A stretch of 40,741 bases of DNA from DSSM01 sp964484125 (lineage in GTDB: Bacteria; Bacteroidota; Ignavibacteria; Tepidaquicellales; Tepidaquicellaceae): NCBI GenBank assembly GCA_964484125.1, contig CAZAEK010000017.1:1-40741 (forward strand), in the 5' to 3' direction. This document shows positions 1 through 8,966 of this stretch, piece after piece (positions within the stretch are counted from its first letter, which is position 1; every line of letters begins with the position of its first letter). The translations under genes and the position numbers were made by a program. The notes below the pieces were generated by a model. The model was not told where the DNA came from and did not search any database. It was given only the letters and a program-made list of their open reading frames with translations.

Positions 1-2
1 GA

Positions 3-131
3 AACTTACCGACACTACTTCAAATGACATTAATGTTGGGCGGAACAGACGGTATTATCGGTTTTGACTTTTTTAATAATTTTAAGGTAGTTCTTGACCT
101 TAAAAACAACAGACTGAAATATGCAAAATAG
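3..131 (+). CDS. C-terminal fragment of a probable retropepsin-like aspartic protease (5' end outside window)
   Basis: The frame is open from the first bases of the window to a TAG at 129-131 and gives about 42 residues, including GGTDGIIGFDFFNNFKVVLD. A hydrophobic-Gly segment leading into G-x-D-F-(F/L)-x-x-F and a basic, Asn-rich tail is how many bacterial clan AA (retropepsin-like) aspartic proteases end. The catalytic D-T/S-G motif would lie upstream of the window, so the activity cannot be checked. The next bases lead directly into the large imperfect hairpin at about 160-302. Family assignment rests on a short tail only; an unrelated small protein is possible. Confidence 0.4.
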   Translation, partial: NLPTLLQMTLMLGGTDGIIGFDFFNNFKVVLDLKNNRLKYAK

Positions 132-159
132 AAACACAGAAAAAGAAGGACGAAGGCAT

Positions 160-302
160 AACAACACCTAACGCAAGTGGGGGTTCAGTGCTTCGTATGA
201 CAGTTTTACGGAAGGTGCAAGTGTAGTTCTTCGATTGAATCCCGAAAGTTTTCGGGATGCTCCGAAATCCGCCCGAACGCCGAGCCGAAAACCGTTATGT
301 AA
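160..302. repeat. Large imperfect inverted repeat, possibly attC-like recombination element
   Basis: The segment begins with ACCTAACGC and ends with CGTTATGT, so the outer ends are roughly complementary (TAACG/CGTTA). Inside, a G-rich block (GTGGGGGTTC, near 177) faces a C-rich block (ATCCGCCCGAACG, near 268), and an internal perfect hairpin ATCCCGAAA...TTTCGGGAT lies near 240-260. The left end fits the integron core-site consensus RYYYAAC, but the right end, GTTATGT, fits GTTRRRY only imperfectly. It separates two gene remnants, as a cassette boundary would. I infer a mobile or recombination-related element; no integrase is in the window and a simple dispersed repeat is equally possible. Confidence 0.3.
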
Positions 303-334
303 AATGTTAAACAATATAAAAAAAATAAACAATT

Positions 335-845
335 ATGGAAACTGAAACCAAATCAATGTATGATTAAAGGAATTATTGGTTCAATGGAAAACTTATCATT
401 CAATAATGAAGAGTTTGACTTAATTTGGTCTGAAGGAGCTATTTACAATATTGGTTTTAAAAGAGGTTTAAAAGAATGGCATAAATTTATTAAAAAAGGT
501 GGATTTATTTCTGTTACTGAAGTTTCCTGGTTTACACAAAAAAGACCAAAGGAAATTGAAGAATTTTGGATGAGTGCTTATTCTGAAATTGATACCATTC
601 CTAATAAAGTTTCACAGCTTCAGGAATCTGGATATATACCTATTGCAACATTTATTATTCCGGAAAATTGTTGGACAGAAAACTTTTATATCCCACAAGT
701 CAAAGCACAAGAGTTGTTTTTGAAAAAATATAAAGGAAATAAAACTGTTGAGGACTTAGTTGCAAATCAAAAACATGAGGCACAATTATATTCTAAGTAT
801 AAAGATTATTATGGCTATGTTTTTTATATAGGACAGAAGATTTAG
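335..845 (+). pseudogene. Remnant of a class I SAM-dependent methyltransferase, lacking the SAM-binding half
   Basis: The open frame at 360-845 (161 aa) matches the C-terminal half of a methyltransferase family of roughly 260 aa. Recognisable pieces are GSMENLSF, the FDLIWSEGAIYNIGF stretch, the KKGGFISVTEVSWF stretch and a tail ending YYGYVFYIGQKI. The glycine-rich motif I that binds S-adenosylmethionine is absent. Just upstream a separate ATG at 335 opens METETKSMYD and stops at 365-367, overlapping the 360 ATG in another frame. This looks like the original N-terminus joined out of frame to the C-terminal half by an internal deletion of about 100 codons. The remaining protein should not methylate anything. 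A misassembly in this repeat-flanked region is the main alternative. Confidence 0.65.
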
Positions 846-849
846 AACA

Positions 850-1017
850 CTGTTAATAGTTCTTTTGCAATTAATTTTGCTATTATCCGTTTTGTGCGCT
901 ATAAATGCGATTTATGCACTAAAGAAGATAGAAAAACCAATTTTAATTTTCGGACTAATTGACAGTGGAATTAAAGTGTCAATCGGAACTCTTATGATTT
1001 TCCTCTACGCATTGTAG
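850..1017 (+). other. Short hydrophobic reading frame, possible membrane-protein fragment
   Basis: From about 850 a frame with no ATG start runs to TAG at 1015-1017. It encodes two hydrophobic stretches (LLQLILLLSVLCAINAIYAL and a C-terminal segment ending GTLMIFLYAL). The composition resembles the end of a small multi-pass membrane protein rather than random sequence, but there is no credible start codon or ribosome-binding site. It lies directly behind the methyltransferase remnant, so it may be another decayed cassette. I do not recognise a family. Confidence 0.2.
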
Positions 1018-1321
1018 AAAAGTTATTTACAAAATTATAATAATAAAAAAACTGCCACTATCACGGATTTGGCGTCAGGCGAAGTGTAAACAGAGTCAAA
1101 AAGTCTGAACCTTTTTCATTATCAGAATCATAAACCTCACTTATTTAATAAATTTTCCTGAAATTTCGGGAAATAAAAGCCGGTAATAAATTCTCCGGCT
1201 TTTTTTATTTCTGCTCTTTTTCCGAACTTTTATACCCTATCTGAGGTATATAATATAGAGCAATTATGGGATTTAATATTATACCTATTATTGTTAAATT
1301 CAATATTCACTAAAAAATTAA
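1018..1321. other. Non-coding interval before the membrane-protein gene
   Basis: No coding frame is apparent. It holds the terminator described separately at 1175-1207 and an AT-rich leader (1215-1321) that probably carries the promoter of the next gene. A TATAAT-like hexamer near 1250 is visible but not convincing alone. Confidence 0.4.
1175..1207 (+). terminator. Rho-independent terminator
   Basis: A 7-bp stem AAGCCGG (1177-1183) / CCGGCTT (1195-1201) with an 11-nt loop is followed by a T-rich run to 1207. It would stop transcription arriving from the decayed region at 360-1017 before the gene at 1322. Confidence 0.75.
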
Positions 1322-2848
1322 ATGACTGAAAAACAAATAAATAACGAAGATAATATTAACGAGAATAATAAACCAGAATCAGAACCCGACGCTGAGGACA
1401 TTACTAAATCAGTTCCGGAATCTGAAAACGTTACTGATTCAGAAGCTATTGAACCAGTTGAACCCGCTCCTGAATCACCCCCAACGCCCAAAGCTCCCAC
1501 GAAGCAAAAGGACAGTAACTATCAGGTCAGTCTGATTAACGAAAATCTTCTCAAAATCAAGGTTACAACAGACAAAACCATTGGTATTGATACTTTCGTA
1601 AAGGATAAAAAAAGCACATCAGCTACAGGCGCTGATTCCCAGACTAACAGAATTACAATTCACCCGTCAGAAGAAAAAAAACTCAGGGAAGTCGAAATCA
1701 TAGTTTCAATTGATCCGGGATCAGGAGATATTTCCGTCTCCGCACCCGTTGAGTCAGATTCGAATATATCCGAACAGCAACAATCACAATCAGAAGATAA
1801 AATTCCTGAAGAAAAAAAAACAATTCCTGCCCAACCTGAAGAACCGACTCTGAAAGGATTTGTAAAAAAATTATTGATTAATCCTGATGTCGAAGATTTA
1901 GTCAATAAACAAAAACAGATTGATTCTGAAAATAAATACATCCCGAGAACTTACGAAGAAATTCAGGAAGAAAAACTCGGTCCGAAGAATGGCTATAAGC
2001 TTAACAGAACTTTTTATGAGAGAAATCTAAAAATCGGAATTATCGGCGGAATTGTAATTTATTTCCTTACTGTTATTTTTACATATTCTACTTTTGCAAG
2101 GAAAAATGGTGAAAATGGTCCTGTTCCAAACGAAAGATTAATCGTAATTCAGGATATTCCAGATAATACCATGCCACTTCCTGAACAGGAAAAACCTGCA
2201 GAGGAGGAAACCAATGCCGGCGATAGCGGAACTGACCCTGTTACTCCACCTAAAGTGAATATCAAAAAACCAAGAGTTCCTAAAGTTCCTAAGGTTAAAA
2301 CTAATCCTGTTACCGATACCAATGTTGCAAGCATAAATAAAGAGCTTGATTCTCTTAGAAAACTTTCCGGTAACTCCGGTTCAGATACCGGAAAATTTAA
2401 TAATACTGCAGGAAATTATGATACTTTGAATTTTGCAGGAAAAAATATTCCCATCTCTATTCCGTTTCAAAAATATAACTGGTCTCTGATTGATTCTGTT
2501 GAAGCGAGATTGACAGGGCTGACTAATGATACTACCATTCTTATTGTTGATAGAAGCAATAAAAAAGGTCCCGGTGATTTTAATCTTTTCGTTTATCTCG
2601 ATAAAACAGGTAAAACCTTTAACGTCAGCAAATACGAGAGTTTTACAATGCTCGATACAAATCTCCTCGCATATAAATCAGAACCCTTCAGGTCTGCCGG
2701 TAAAATTGATTATAAATTCCTGATTAAAAATGAAATCTATCAGGTCTCTGTTCTCGCTCAGGTCAGAGAAAAATATTTCGATGAATATAAACCAAAAATT
2801 GAAGACGTTGTCAGAAACATACGTCTTCCAAATTCATCGCCTAAATAG
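1322..2848 (+). CDS. Single-pass membrane protein of unknown function with TonB-like layout
   Basis: This 508-residue protein is not one I recognise. Residues 1-60 are acidic and Pro/Glu-rich and look disordered. A first globular stretch (about 65-140) is followed by another disordered Gln/Glu/Pro linker and a basic, amphipathic segment (175-235). One clear membrane segment spans about 238-258. After it comes a Pro/Lys-rich linker containing KKPRVPKVPKVK (315-326), then a C-terminal globular domain (about 365-505). No signal peptide is present, so the long N-terminus is probably cytoplasmic and the C-terminal domain extracytoplasmic. The layout recalls TonB or membrane-anchored cell-envelope proteins, but no TonB C-terminal motif is visible. 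It converges on glgP with a 3-nt gap. Confidence 0.8.
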   Translation: MTEKQINNEDNINENNKPESEPDAEDITKSVPESENVTDSEAIEPVEPAPESPPTPKAPTKQKDSNYQVSLINENLLKIKVTTDKTIGIDTFVKDKKSTSATGADSQTNRITIHPSEEKKLREVEIIVSIDPGSGDISVSAPVESDSNISEQQQSQSEDKIPEEKKTIPAQPEEPTLKGFVKKLLINPDVEDLVNKQKQIDSENKYIPRTYEEIQEEKLGPKNGYKLNRTFYERNLKIGIIGGIVIYFLTVIFTYSTFARKNGENGPVPNERLIVIQDIPDNTMPLPEQEKPAEEETNAGDSGTDPVTPPKVNIKKPRVPKVPKVKTNPVTDTNVASINKELDSLRKLSGNSGSDTGKFNNTAGNYDTLNFAGKNIPISIPFQKYNWSLIDSVEARLTGLTNDTTILIVDRSNKKGPGDFNLFVYLDKTGKTFNVSKYESFTMLDTNLLAYKSEPFRSAGKIDYKFLIKNEIYQVSVLAQVREKYFDEYKPKIEDVVRNIRLPNSSPK

Positions 2849-2851
2849 TTA

Positions 2852-5320
2852 TCATTTCAAGGGTTTAACATTCCAAATCTCTTCTGCATATTCCTTTATT
2901 GTCCGGTCGCTCGAAAACCTGCCAATTCTCGCCACATTCAATATTGACTTCTTCGTCCATCTGTCAACATTCCTGTATTCAACTTCCACCTCTGCCTGCT
3001 TATCAATGTACGACTGAAAATCTGCAAGTACAAAATAATAATCGTGATATAGCAGACTGTCAACTATATGTCTGAATATTCCCGGCTCATTTTTATTGAA
3101 ATAATCTGAAGCTATCATATCTATAATCCTCTTAAGATTTGCATTATTTTCATATATCATTCTTGGATTATAACCCGAAGCCCTGATTCTTTCGACTTCT
3201 TCTGCCTCAAGTCCGAATATAAATATATTCTCATCTCCCACCTCATTCTTTATTTCAATATTTGCTCCGTCAAGTGTTCCAATCGTTAATGCTCCGTTTA
3301 ATGCAAACTTCATATTTCCTGTGCCTGAAGCCTCAAGCCCTGCTGTGGAAATCTGCTCAGATAAATCTGATGCCGGAATAATTTTTTCAGCAAGCGAAAC
3401 AGAATAGTTTTTAAGAAAGAGCACCTTTAATTTATCTCCAACGTCCGGATCGTTGTTAACCACTTCAGATACTGAATTTATTAGTTTGATTATCAGTTTT
3501 GCCATATAATATCCCGGGGCGGCTTTCCCTGCAAATAGTACCGTGCGTGGTAAAATATTTTCTTCAGGATTGTCTTTAATTCTGTTGTATAAATGTATCG
3601 TGTGCAATACGTTCATCAATTGCCTTTTGTATTCATGAATTCTTTTTATCTGACAATCGAACATTGAAGTCGGATTCAAATCTATCCCGTAATTATTTTT
3701 AACATATTCACTTAAATTAAGTTTATTTACCCATTTTGAGTCTCTCCAGTTTTCAAGAAATTCATCGTCAAATTGTAATTCTTCAAGTTTCTTTAAATCA
3801 CTTAGGTTCGTAATCCAGCTCTCTCCGATTTTATCCGAAATCAATTTTGAAAGGAATGGATTTGCCTGCTTTAAAAATCTCCTTTGTGATATTCCGTTTG
3901 TTTTATTGTTAAATTTTTCCGGCTCTGCATTATAAAAATGTTTGAACAGAGTTTTCTTTAATATTTCAGTATGAAGTTCTGCTACGCCATTTACTGAGTG
4001 ACTTCCTATTATTGCAAGGTTTGCCATTCTTACTGTTTTCTCATACCCCTCTCCGATTATTGATACATCTCTTATAATATCATCTGTTACTCCTGGCTTT
4101 CTTCTGAATTCATTCAGAAATCTCTGATTAATTTCAAAAATCAATTGCATGTGACGGGGCAATAACATCTGAATAAGTGATACAGGCCATACTTCAAGTG
4201 CTTCCGGTACTACGGTGTGATTCGTATATCCGAAAGTATTCTTAACAATTTCAAATGAATCGTCCCATTCAAGATTTTCTTCATCAAGAAGTATTCTCAG
4301 TAATTCCGGAATTGCAATTGCAGGATGAGTGTCGTTTAACTGAATTGCAACTTTTTCAGGGAATAATCTGAAGTCAGTGTTATTTCTTTTAAATTGCCTG
4401 ATAATATCCTGAATAGTTGCAGAGACGAAAAAGTATTCCTGTTTTAATCTCAATAATTTTCCCGAGGGAATATTATCATTTGGATATAAGACTTTGGAAA
4501 TTATCTCTGACATATCCTTATTCTGCATTGCCGAAATATAATCGCCTTTGTTAAACTCTGAAAAGTTGAATTCGTCTGTAGCTTTTGCTGACCACAATCT
4601 GAGATTATTAACGGTTTTATTTTTATATCCCGGTACCGGAGTATCATAAGCCACTGCGAGAACATCTTCAGTATTTACCCATTCGAAATGCAGCTTACCG
4701 TTTGAAGTGAAGTTATTTCTGACTGAACCGTTAAACTTTATTCTGTATGTCAATTCCGGTCTGATTACTTCCCATGGATTTCCGTAACGTAGCCAGTGGT
4801 CAGGTTTTTCTATCTGATATCCGTTTTCAATATCCTGTTCAAAAATTCCGTATTCATATCTTATGCCGTAACCCATTGCAGGCAGTTTCATTGTTGCCAT
4901 TGATTCCATAAAACATGCCGCAAGACGCCCAAGTCCACCGTTTCCCAGACCCATATCCGGCTCTTCCTCTATGATTGATTCAAGTCCGAAACCAATTTCT
5001 TTCATAATTTTATAAACATCGTCATATAGTCCTAAATTAATGATTGAATTACCGAGCAAACTTCCCATTAAAAATTCAAGTGAAAGATAATATACTTTCT
5101 TTGCATTGTGCTCTTCACTCTTTGCATTTGAGCGAAGCCAATCTCCTATCATGCGGTTTTTAAGAACCGCTGACAAAGCTTTCATTAAATAATATTTATT
5201 GACTTCTGATTTGTTTTTTACAAGAACATATTCAATGTGTTCAGCGAGTTGAGTGATGAGAGGACTGCGACGAATATTTTTTTCGTCAGTGAAGAAACCA
5301 GTAACATTACTTGTTTCCAT
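2852..5320 (-). CDS. glgP: Glycogen/starch/alpha-glucan phosphorylase
   Basis: GlgP cleaves alpha-1,4-glucan with phosphate to release glucose 1-phosphate in the cytoplasm, mobilising stored glycogen. The 822-residue length is typical of the GT35 family. The PLP-lysine region EASGTGNMKFALNGALTIGT is intact, with the PLP-binding Lys at about residue 671. The N-terminal signatures YYLSLEFLMGSLLGNS and GLGNGGLGRLAACF, as well as LNDTHPAIAIPELLR and QIKRIHEYKRQLMN, are all present. There is no synthase or branching enzyme next to it, so it is not in a glycogen operon here. Its 3' end abuts the convergent gene at 1322-2848 with only 3 nt between the stops. Confidence 0.97.
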   Translation of the reverse strand: METSNVTGFFTDEKNIRRSPLITQLAEHIEYVLVKNKSEVNKYYLMKALSAVLKNRMIGDWLRSNAKSEEHNAKKVYYLSLEFLMGSLLGNSIINLGLYDDVYKIMKEIGFGLESIIEEEPDMGLGNGGLGRLAACFMESMATMKLPAMGYGIRYEYGIFEQDIENGYQIEKPDHWLRYGNPWEVIRPELTYRIKFNGSVRNNFTSNGKLHFEWVNTEDVLAVAYDTPVPGYKNKTVNNLRLWSAKATDEFNFSEFNKGDYISAMQNKDMSEIISKVLYPNDNIPSGKLLRLKQEYFFVSATIQDIIRQFKRNNTDFRLFPEKVAIQLNDTHPAIAIPELLRILLDEENLEWDDSFEIVKNTFGYTNHTVVPEALEVWPVSLIQMLLPRHMQLIFEINQRFLNEFRRKPGVTDDIIRDVSIIGEGYEKTVRMANLAIIGSHSVNGVAELHTEILKKTLFKHFYNAEPEKFNNKTNGISQRRFLKQANPFLSKLISDKIGESWITNLSDLKKLEELQFDDEFLENWRDSKWVNKLNLSEYVKNNYGIDLNPTSMFDCQIKRIHEYKRQLMNVLHTIHLYNRIKDNPEENILPRTVLFAGKAAPGYYMAKLIIKLINSVSEVVNNDPDVGDKLKVLFLKNYSVSLAEKIIPASDLSEQISTAGLEASGTGNMKFALNGALTIGTLDGANIEIKNEVGDENIFIFGLEAEEVERIRASGYNPRMIYENNANLKRIIDMIASDYFNKNEPGIFRHIVDSLLYHDYYFVLADFQSYIDKQAEVEVEYRNVDRWTKKSILNVARIGRFSSDRTIKEYAEEIWNVKPLK

Positions 5321-5387
5321 AGCGGTTGTATTTAATTTGAGGTTGTTTTATATTAATATTAATTTTTTAAAAAAGAAATACTAAAAA

Positions 5388-5408
5388 AAACGACTCCGTC
5401 AGGAGTCG
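5388..5408 (-). terminator. Rho-independent terminator of the DsbD-like/lpxH/PBP/ndk operon (also a repeat copy)
   Basis: Read on the minus strand, a perfect 7-bp stem CGACTCC / GGAGTCG with loop TGAC is followed at once by eight T residues. It lies about 30 nt beyond the ndk stop. The same hairpin recurs at 17471-17488 and 36645-36662, so this terminator is a member of the hairpin/GTAG repeat family (here the GTAG is at 5416-5419 on the plus strand). Confidence 0.85.
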
Positions 5409-5439
5409 AATGTTTGTAGAACGAAAAACAATAAACTTC

Positions 5440-5853
5440 TTAAACTAATTCGCTTTCCCTGAAGAAAAATGCAATTTCGGTTTTTCCGTTTTCGACTGAA
5501 TCGGAGCCGTGCACTGCATTTTCCTGTTTGCTGTTCGCAAAAAGTTTTCTGATTGTTCCTTCTTCAGCTTCTGCCGGATCTGTTGCGCCGATTAATTTTC
5601 TCCAGTCTGCAACTGCATTTTCTTTAAAAAGGGCAATCACAACAACAGGTCCTGAAATCATAAAACTTACAAGGTCATTGTAAAATGGTCTTTCTTTATG
5701 TACCTCATAAAATTTTTTTGCCTGTATTTCGGTAAGTTGAATAAGCCGCATACCTGCAATATGAAAACCTGCATCGAGTGTTTTCTGAATAATACTTCCG
5801 TGCACATTTTTTCTGACTGCATCGGGTTTGATAATACAAAGCGTTCTTTCCAT
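5440..5853 (-). CDS. ndk: Nucleoside diphosphate kinase
   Basis: Ndk transfers the gamma phosphate of ATP to nucleoside diphosphates through a phosphohistidine. The 137-residue length is standard. The active-site motif NAVHGSDSVENG carries the catalytic His, and the N-terminus MERTLCIIKPDAVRKN and the FYEVHKERPFYNDLVSFM segment are classical. It is the last gene of a minus-strand operon, 21 nt behind the PBP1A gene, and is followed by a strong terminator. Confidence 0.97.
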   Translation of the reverse strand: MERTLCIIKPDAVRKNVHGSIIQKTLDAGFHIAGMRLIQLTEIQAKKFYEVHKERPFYNDLVSFMISGPVVVIALFKENAVADWRKLIGATDPAEAEEGTIRKLFANSKQENAVHGSDSVENGKTEIAFFFRESELV

Positions 5854-5874
5854 ATTTATAAATTTAATTTGTTT

Positions 5875-8175
5875 TTAATCTGGTTTACTTGGAACTTCGT
5901 TTGAAAAAGCCGTAGTATCAATCTGATAATAATGTGTAATCATACATTTCCTTGGCATATATTTTTTCAAAATCAAATCTGTAAATGAAGGGCAAGTGGA
6001 ATTTGCGAGCAATCCGGTTTCCATACAAATATTAACTTCCTCAACTTCATTCGGCATAAGAAAATATTCCACCGGAAAATCAAATTCATCATCTGAATAT
6101 AGATATTTCATAAATCTTCCCCATATCGGCGCTGCCGCCTTACCTCCCTGTCCGTATCCTCCGCCAAAATTTATTCTTGCATCGTCAAATCCAAGCCAGC
6201 AACCAGCAACAAATTGTGGTGTATATCCTACAAACCATGCATCTGTGTAATTTTGTGAGGTGCCCGTTTTACCGGCTGCAGGTCTGTGGAAAAACTGTCT
6301 GACTGATGTTGCAGTTCCGTTTTCTATTACTTCTATCATCATATCGCTCATTATATACGCAACTCCTTCACTTAATACTTCTTTGTGGTTTGATACCATT
6401 GAAATATCTTCAATAACTTTTCCGTTTTTATCTTCTATTCTCAATATTGCAACGGGTTCAACCCAGATTCCTTCGTTTGCAAATGTTCCGAATGCATTCG
6501 TTATTTCAAGAGGTGTAACTTCTCCGGCTCCGAGTGCAAGTGATAATACATTTGGTAGCTCTGATTTTATTCCCATCTCATGAGCGAGATTAATTACTTT
6601 ATCTATCGGAGCAATTTCCATTGCTGTTCTGACCGCAACTACGTTTACAGACCTTGCAATTGCTTCACGCATAGTTATTTTACCGCCTGTTCCTCCACCC
6701 TTTGGAGTCCAGTTTCTTCCTCCGATATTTACTGTTAATGGGTCATTTGAAATTCCATAAGCAGGGGAATAGCCATCATTTACTGCAACTGCATATACAA
6801 ATGGTTTGAACGATGAGCCCGGCTGTCTCTTAATCTGTGTTACTCTGTTTAATCCGTATTTTACACGCGTATTCGGATTTGAACCAACCATTGCTCTGAT
6901 ATATCCGGTTTTTACATCCATTACAACAAACCCAACCTGTATTGTTGTGGCAAGTCGCTTAACTGAATCAATGACATTCTTATCATTTTTCATCTCATCA
7001 TATATCTTTTTCTTTTCAATCTCATTCGGCGCTTTTTTATAGCGTTCAGTTTGCTTTATATATCTGTCAATGTTGCTTGTCAGTATGTCTTTATGGTTTT
7101 TCCAGTTCCAGTATGAGTTAAAAGATTTCTGATATGTTTTGAGTTGCTCTTTAATGGCATCTTCTGCGTGATTCTGAAATCTCGTATCAAGCGTTGTATA
7201 TACTTTTAATCCGTCTCTGTATAAATCAAATCCGTATTTTTCTGCTCTTTCCTGAAGTAGTTGTCTTACGTATTCAGTGAAGTCAGAATATTCTGTAAAT
7301 TCCCTCTGCTCTTCTGCAGTTTTCAGATTTACTCTCACCGGCTCGTTAATTGCGGCTTCGTAAACATCTTTTGTTATATACTCTGCTTCAAGCATTCCGC
7401 TTAATACAAGATTCCTTCTCTTTTTTGAATTCTCCGGATTATCAACCGGGTCGTAATTTGAAGGTGATTTTAATAAAGCAATCAGTGTTGCAGATTCAGT
7501 AAGAGTCAGATCTTTAGCCGATTTATCAAAAAATGTCTGTGCTGCTGCTTCAATGCCATAAGCTCCTTTTCCGAAGTAAACAGTATTTAGATAATAAGCG
7601 AGAATTTCCTTCTTCGTATATGTTTTCTCTATCTGAACAGCAGTCATTGCTTCACGGATTTTTCTGCTTATACTTATTTCTTTGGAGTTCAGATACTGAT
7701 AGTACATATTCCTTGCGAGCTGTTGGCTGATGGTTGAAGCACCTTCCTTACTCAGATTAAAACTAAGGACGTTCTTTATAAATGCCTGAACAATTCTCTG
7801 AATATCTACTCCCCAATGGCTGTAAAACTTTCTGTCTTCTGTAGCAATCAAAGCGTTAATCAGATCAGGCGGAATATTTTCAATAGAAACTTTTGTACGG
7901 TTCTTTAAATAAAATTTATCTATCAATTCTCCGTTATCGGAAAATATTTTAGTTGCTTCTTCTATTTTCGGATTTTCAAGTTCCGTAAGTGGAGGAAGTG
8001 TCTGCGACAGATAAATGATATAACCTGCAAATAGTAAAATCGCTATTACTGAACCGTAAATAAAGAGTGATACGCCAAAACTTTTCTTTTGCTGTTGTTT
8101 TGCTGTTTTTCTTCTGAAGTTCTTATCTTTGAAATACCTGTCGAGCTCGTCTTCTTTTTTATTCTTTTTTATCAT
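5875..8175 (-). CDS. mrcA: Class A penicillin-binding protein (PBP1A-type, glycosyltransferase/transpeptidase)
   Basis: This bifunctional peptidoglycan synthase polymerises lipid II and cross-links stem peptides at the periplasmic face. Of its 766 residues, 1-32 are a basic cytoplasmic tail and about 34-56 form the membrane anchor. The GT51 domain holds the catalytic Glu in ATEDRKFYSHWGVD (E113) and the EGASTISQQLARN motif. The transpeptidase domain has S454-S-F-K457, S509-V-N and K636-T-G-T-S, all intact. The C-terminal tail has three cysteines, including CMETGLLANSTCP. Its ATG overlaps the lpxH stop (TAATG), implying translational coupling. The mrcA symbol is by family; ponA or pbpF would be equivalent. 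Confidence 0.95.
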   Translation of the reverse strand: MIKKNKKEDELDRYFKDKNFRRKTAKQQQKKSFGVSLFIYGSVIAILLFAGYIIYLSQTLPPLTELENPKIEEATKIFSDNGELIDKFYLKNRTKVSIENIPPDLINALIATEDRKFYSHWGVDIQRIVQAFIKNVLSFNLSKEGASTISQQLARNMYYQYLNSKEISISRKIREAMTAVQIEKTYTKKEILAYYLNTVYFGKGAYGIEAAAQTFFDKSAKDLTLTESATLIALLKSPSNYDPVDNPENSKKRRNLVLSGMLEAEYITKDVYEAAINEPVRVNLKTAEEQREFTEYSDFTEYVRQLLQERAEKYGFDLYRDGLKVYTTLDTRFQNHAEDAIKEQLKTYQKSFNSYWNWKNHKDILTSNIDRYIKQTERYKKAPNEIEKKKIYDEMKNDKNVIDSVKRLATTIQVGFVVMDVKTGYIRAMVGSNPNTRVKYGLNRVTQIKRQPGSSFKPFVYAVAVNDGYSPAYGISNDPLTVNIGGRNWTPKGGGTGGKITMREAIARSVNVVAVRTAMEIAPIDKVINLAHEMGIKSELPNVLSLALGAGEVTPLEITNAFGTFANEGIWVEPVAILRIEDKNGKVIEDISMVSNHKEVLSEGVAYIMSDMMIEVIENGTATSVRQFFHRPAAGKTGTSQNYTDAWFVGYTPQFVAGCWLGFDDARINFGGGYGQGGKAAAPIWGRFMKYLYSDDEFDFPVEYFLMPNEVEEVNICMETGLLANSTCPSFTDLILKKYMPRKCMITHYYQIDTTAFSNEVPSKPD

Positions 8176-8951
8176 TATGTTTTTTTATAATCCGTATTTA
8201 CAACTTTTTTCAGGTCATAATCATAATACTTCATCAGTCTGAATTTACCTTCTTTATATAATCCATAAGTGAAGTTCCGAATCCAGTCTCCGAGATTAAT
8301 ATAATATTTTTCAGCATTCTTTTCTACAACAATGGGCAGATGGCGATGACCCATGATTACGTAATCATAACCCTCGTCGAGTTTATCCAATGCAAAATCT
8401 CTTAATCCGTCTTTCTCTGACCAGTCTCTTTTGCTCGTATATTCCCTTGAAGTTGCAGATGAAGATGTTGCAAGCCATATTCCTAAATCAGGATGAAGCA
8501 GGGAATAGAGTTTTTGCGATACCGGACTTCTTAAAATCTTTTTAAGGATTTTATAACCTGTGTCGTTGTATGCAAGTCCGTCACCGTGGTTTAGAAAAAA
8601 TTTTTTCCCGTCGAGTTCAATTGATTTACCTTCGTGTTGGATTTCAATTCCAAACTCTTCTCTGAAATATTCACCACGCCAGAAATCATGATTGCCTGCA
8701 AAATAAGTTATTTTCACTCCGGACTCTGTTAATTCTGATATCTTAGTTAAAAGTTTATAATAACCTTTTGGTACAACACGCTTATATTCAATCCAGCAAT
8801 CAAACAAATCGCCGATGATAAATAATTCTTTTGCATCGGATTGAATCATGTTAAAAAAATCAATAAGAAGCAGTTCCTGAAATTTTTTAAAATCTTTACT
8901 GCTTCTTATTCCAAGGTGTACGTCAGAAATAAAATAATATTTGTCCCGCAT
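8175..8951 (-). CDS. lpxH: UDP-2,3-diacylglucosamine diphosphatase (LpxH-like metallophosphoesterase)
   Basis: LpxH hydrolyses UDP-2,3-diacylglucosamine to lipid X and UMP in lipid A synthesis at the inner membrane surface. The 258-aa protein shows all calcineurin-like metal motifs in order: FISDVHLG (D-x-H), FIIGDLFDCW (GD), FAGNHDFW (GNHD), FLNHGDGL (H) and VIMGHRHLP (GHxH). The DLFDCW variant is typical of LpxH rather than of generic phosphoesterases. It lies between a DsbD-like periplasmic gene and a PBP, which fits envelope biogenesis. A broader Bacteroidota LpxH-like phosphoesterase of different specificity cannot be excluded. Confidence 0.85.
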   Translation of the reverse strand: MRDKYYFISDVHLGIRSSKDFKKFQELLLIDFFNMIQSDAKELFIIGDLFDCWIEYKRVVPKGYYKLLTKISELTESGVKITYFAGNHDFWRGEYFREEFGIEIQHEGKSIELDGKKFFLNHGDGLAYNDTGYKILKKILRSPVSQKLYSLLHPDLGIWLATSSSATSREYTSKRDWSEKDGLRDFALDKLDEGYDYVIMGHRHLPIVVEKNAEKYYINLGDWIRNFTYGLYKEGKFRLMKYYDYDLKKVVNTDYKKT

Positions 8952-8966
8952 TTCGGGGAAAATAAT

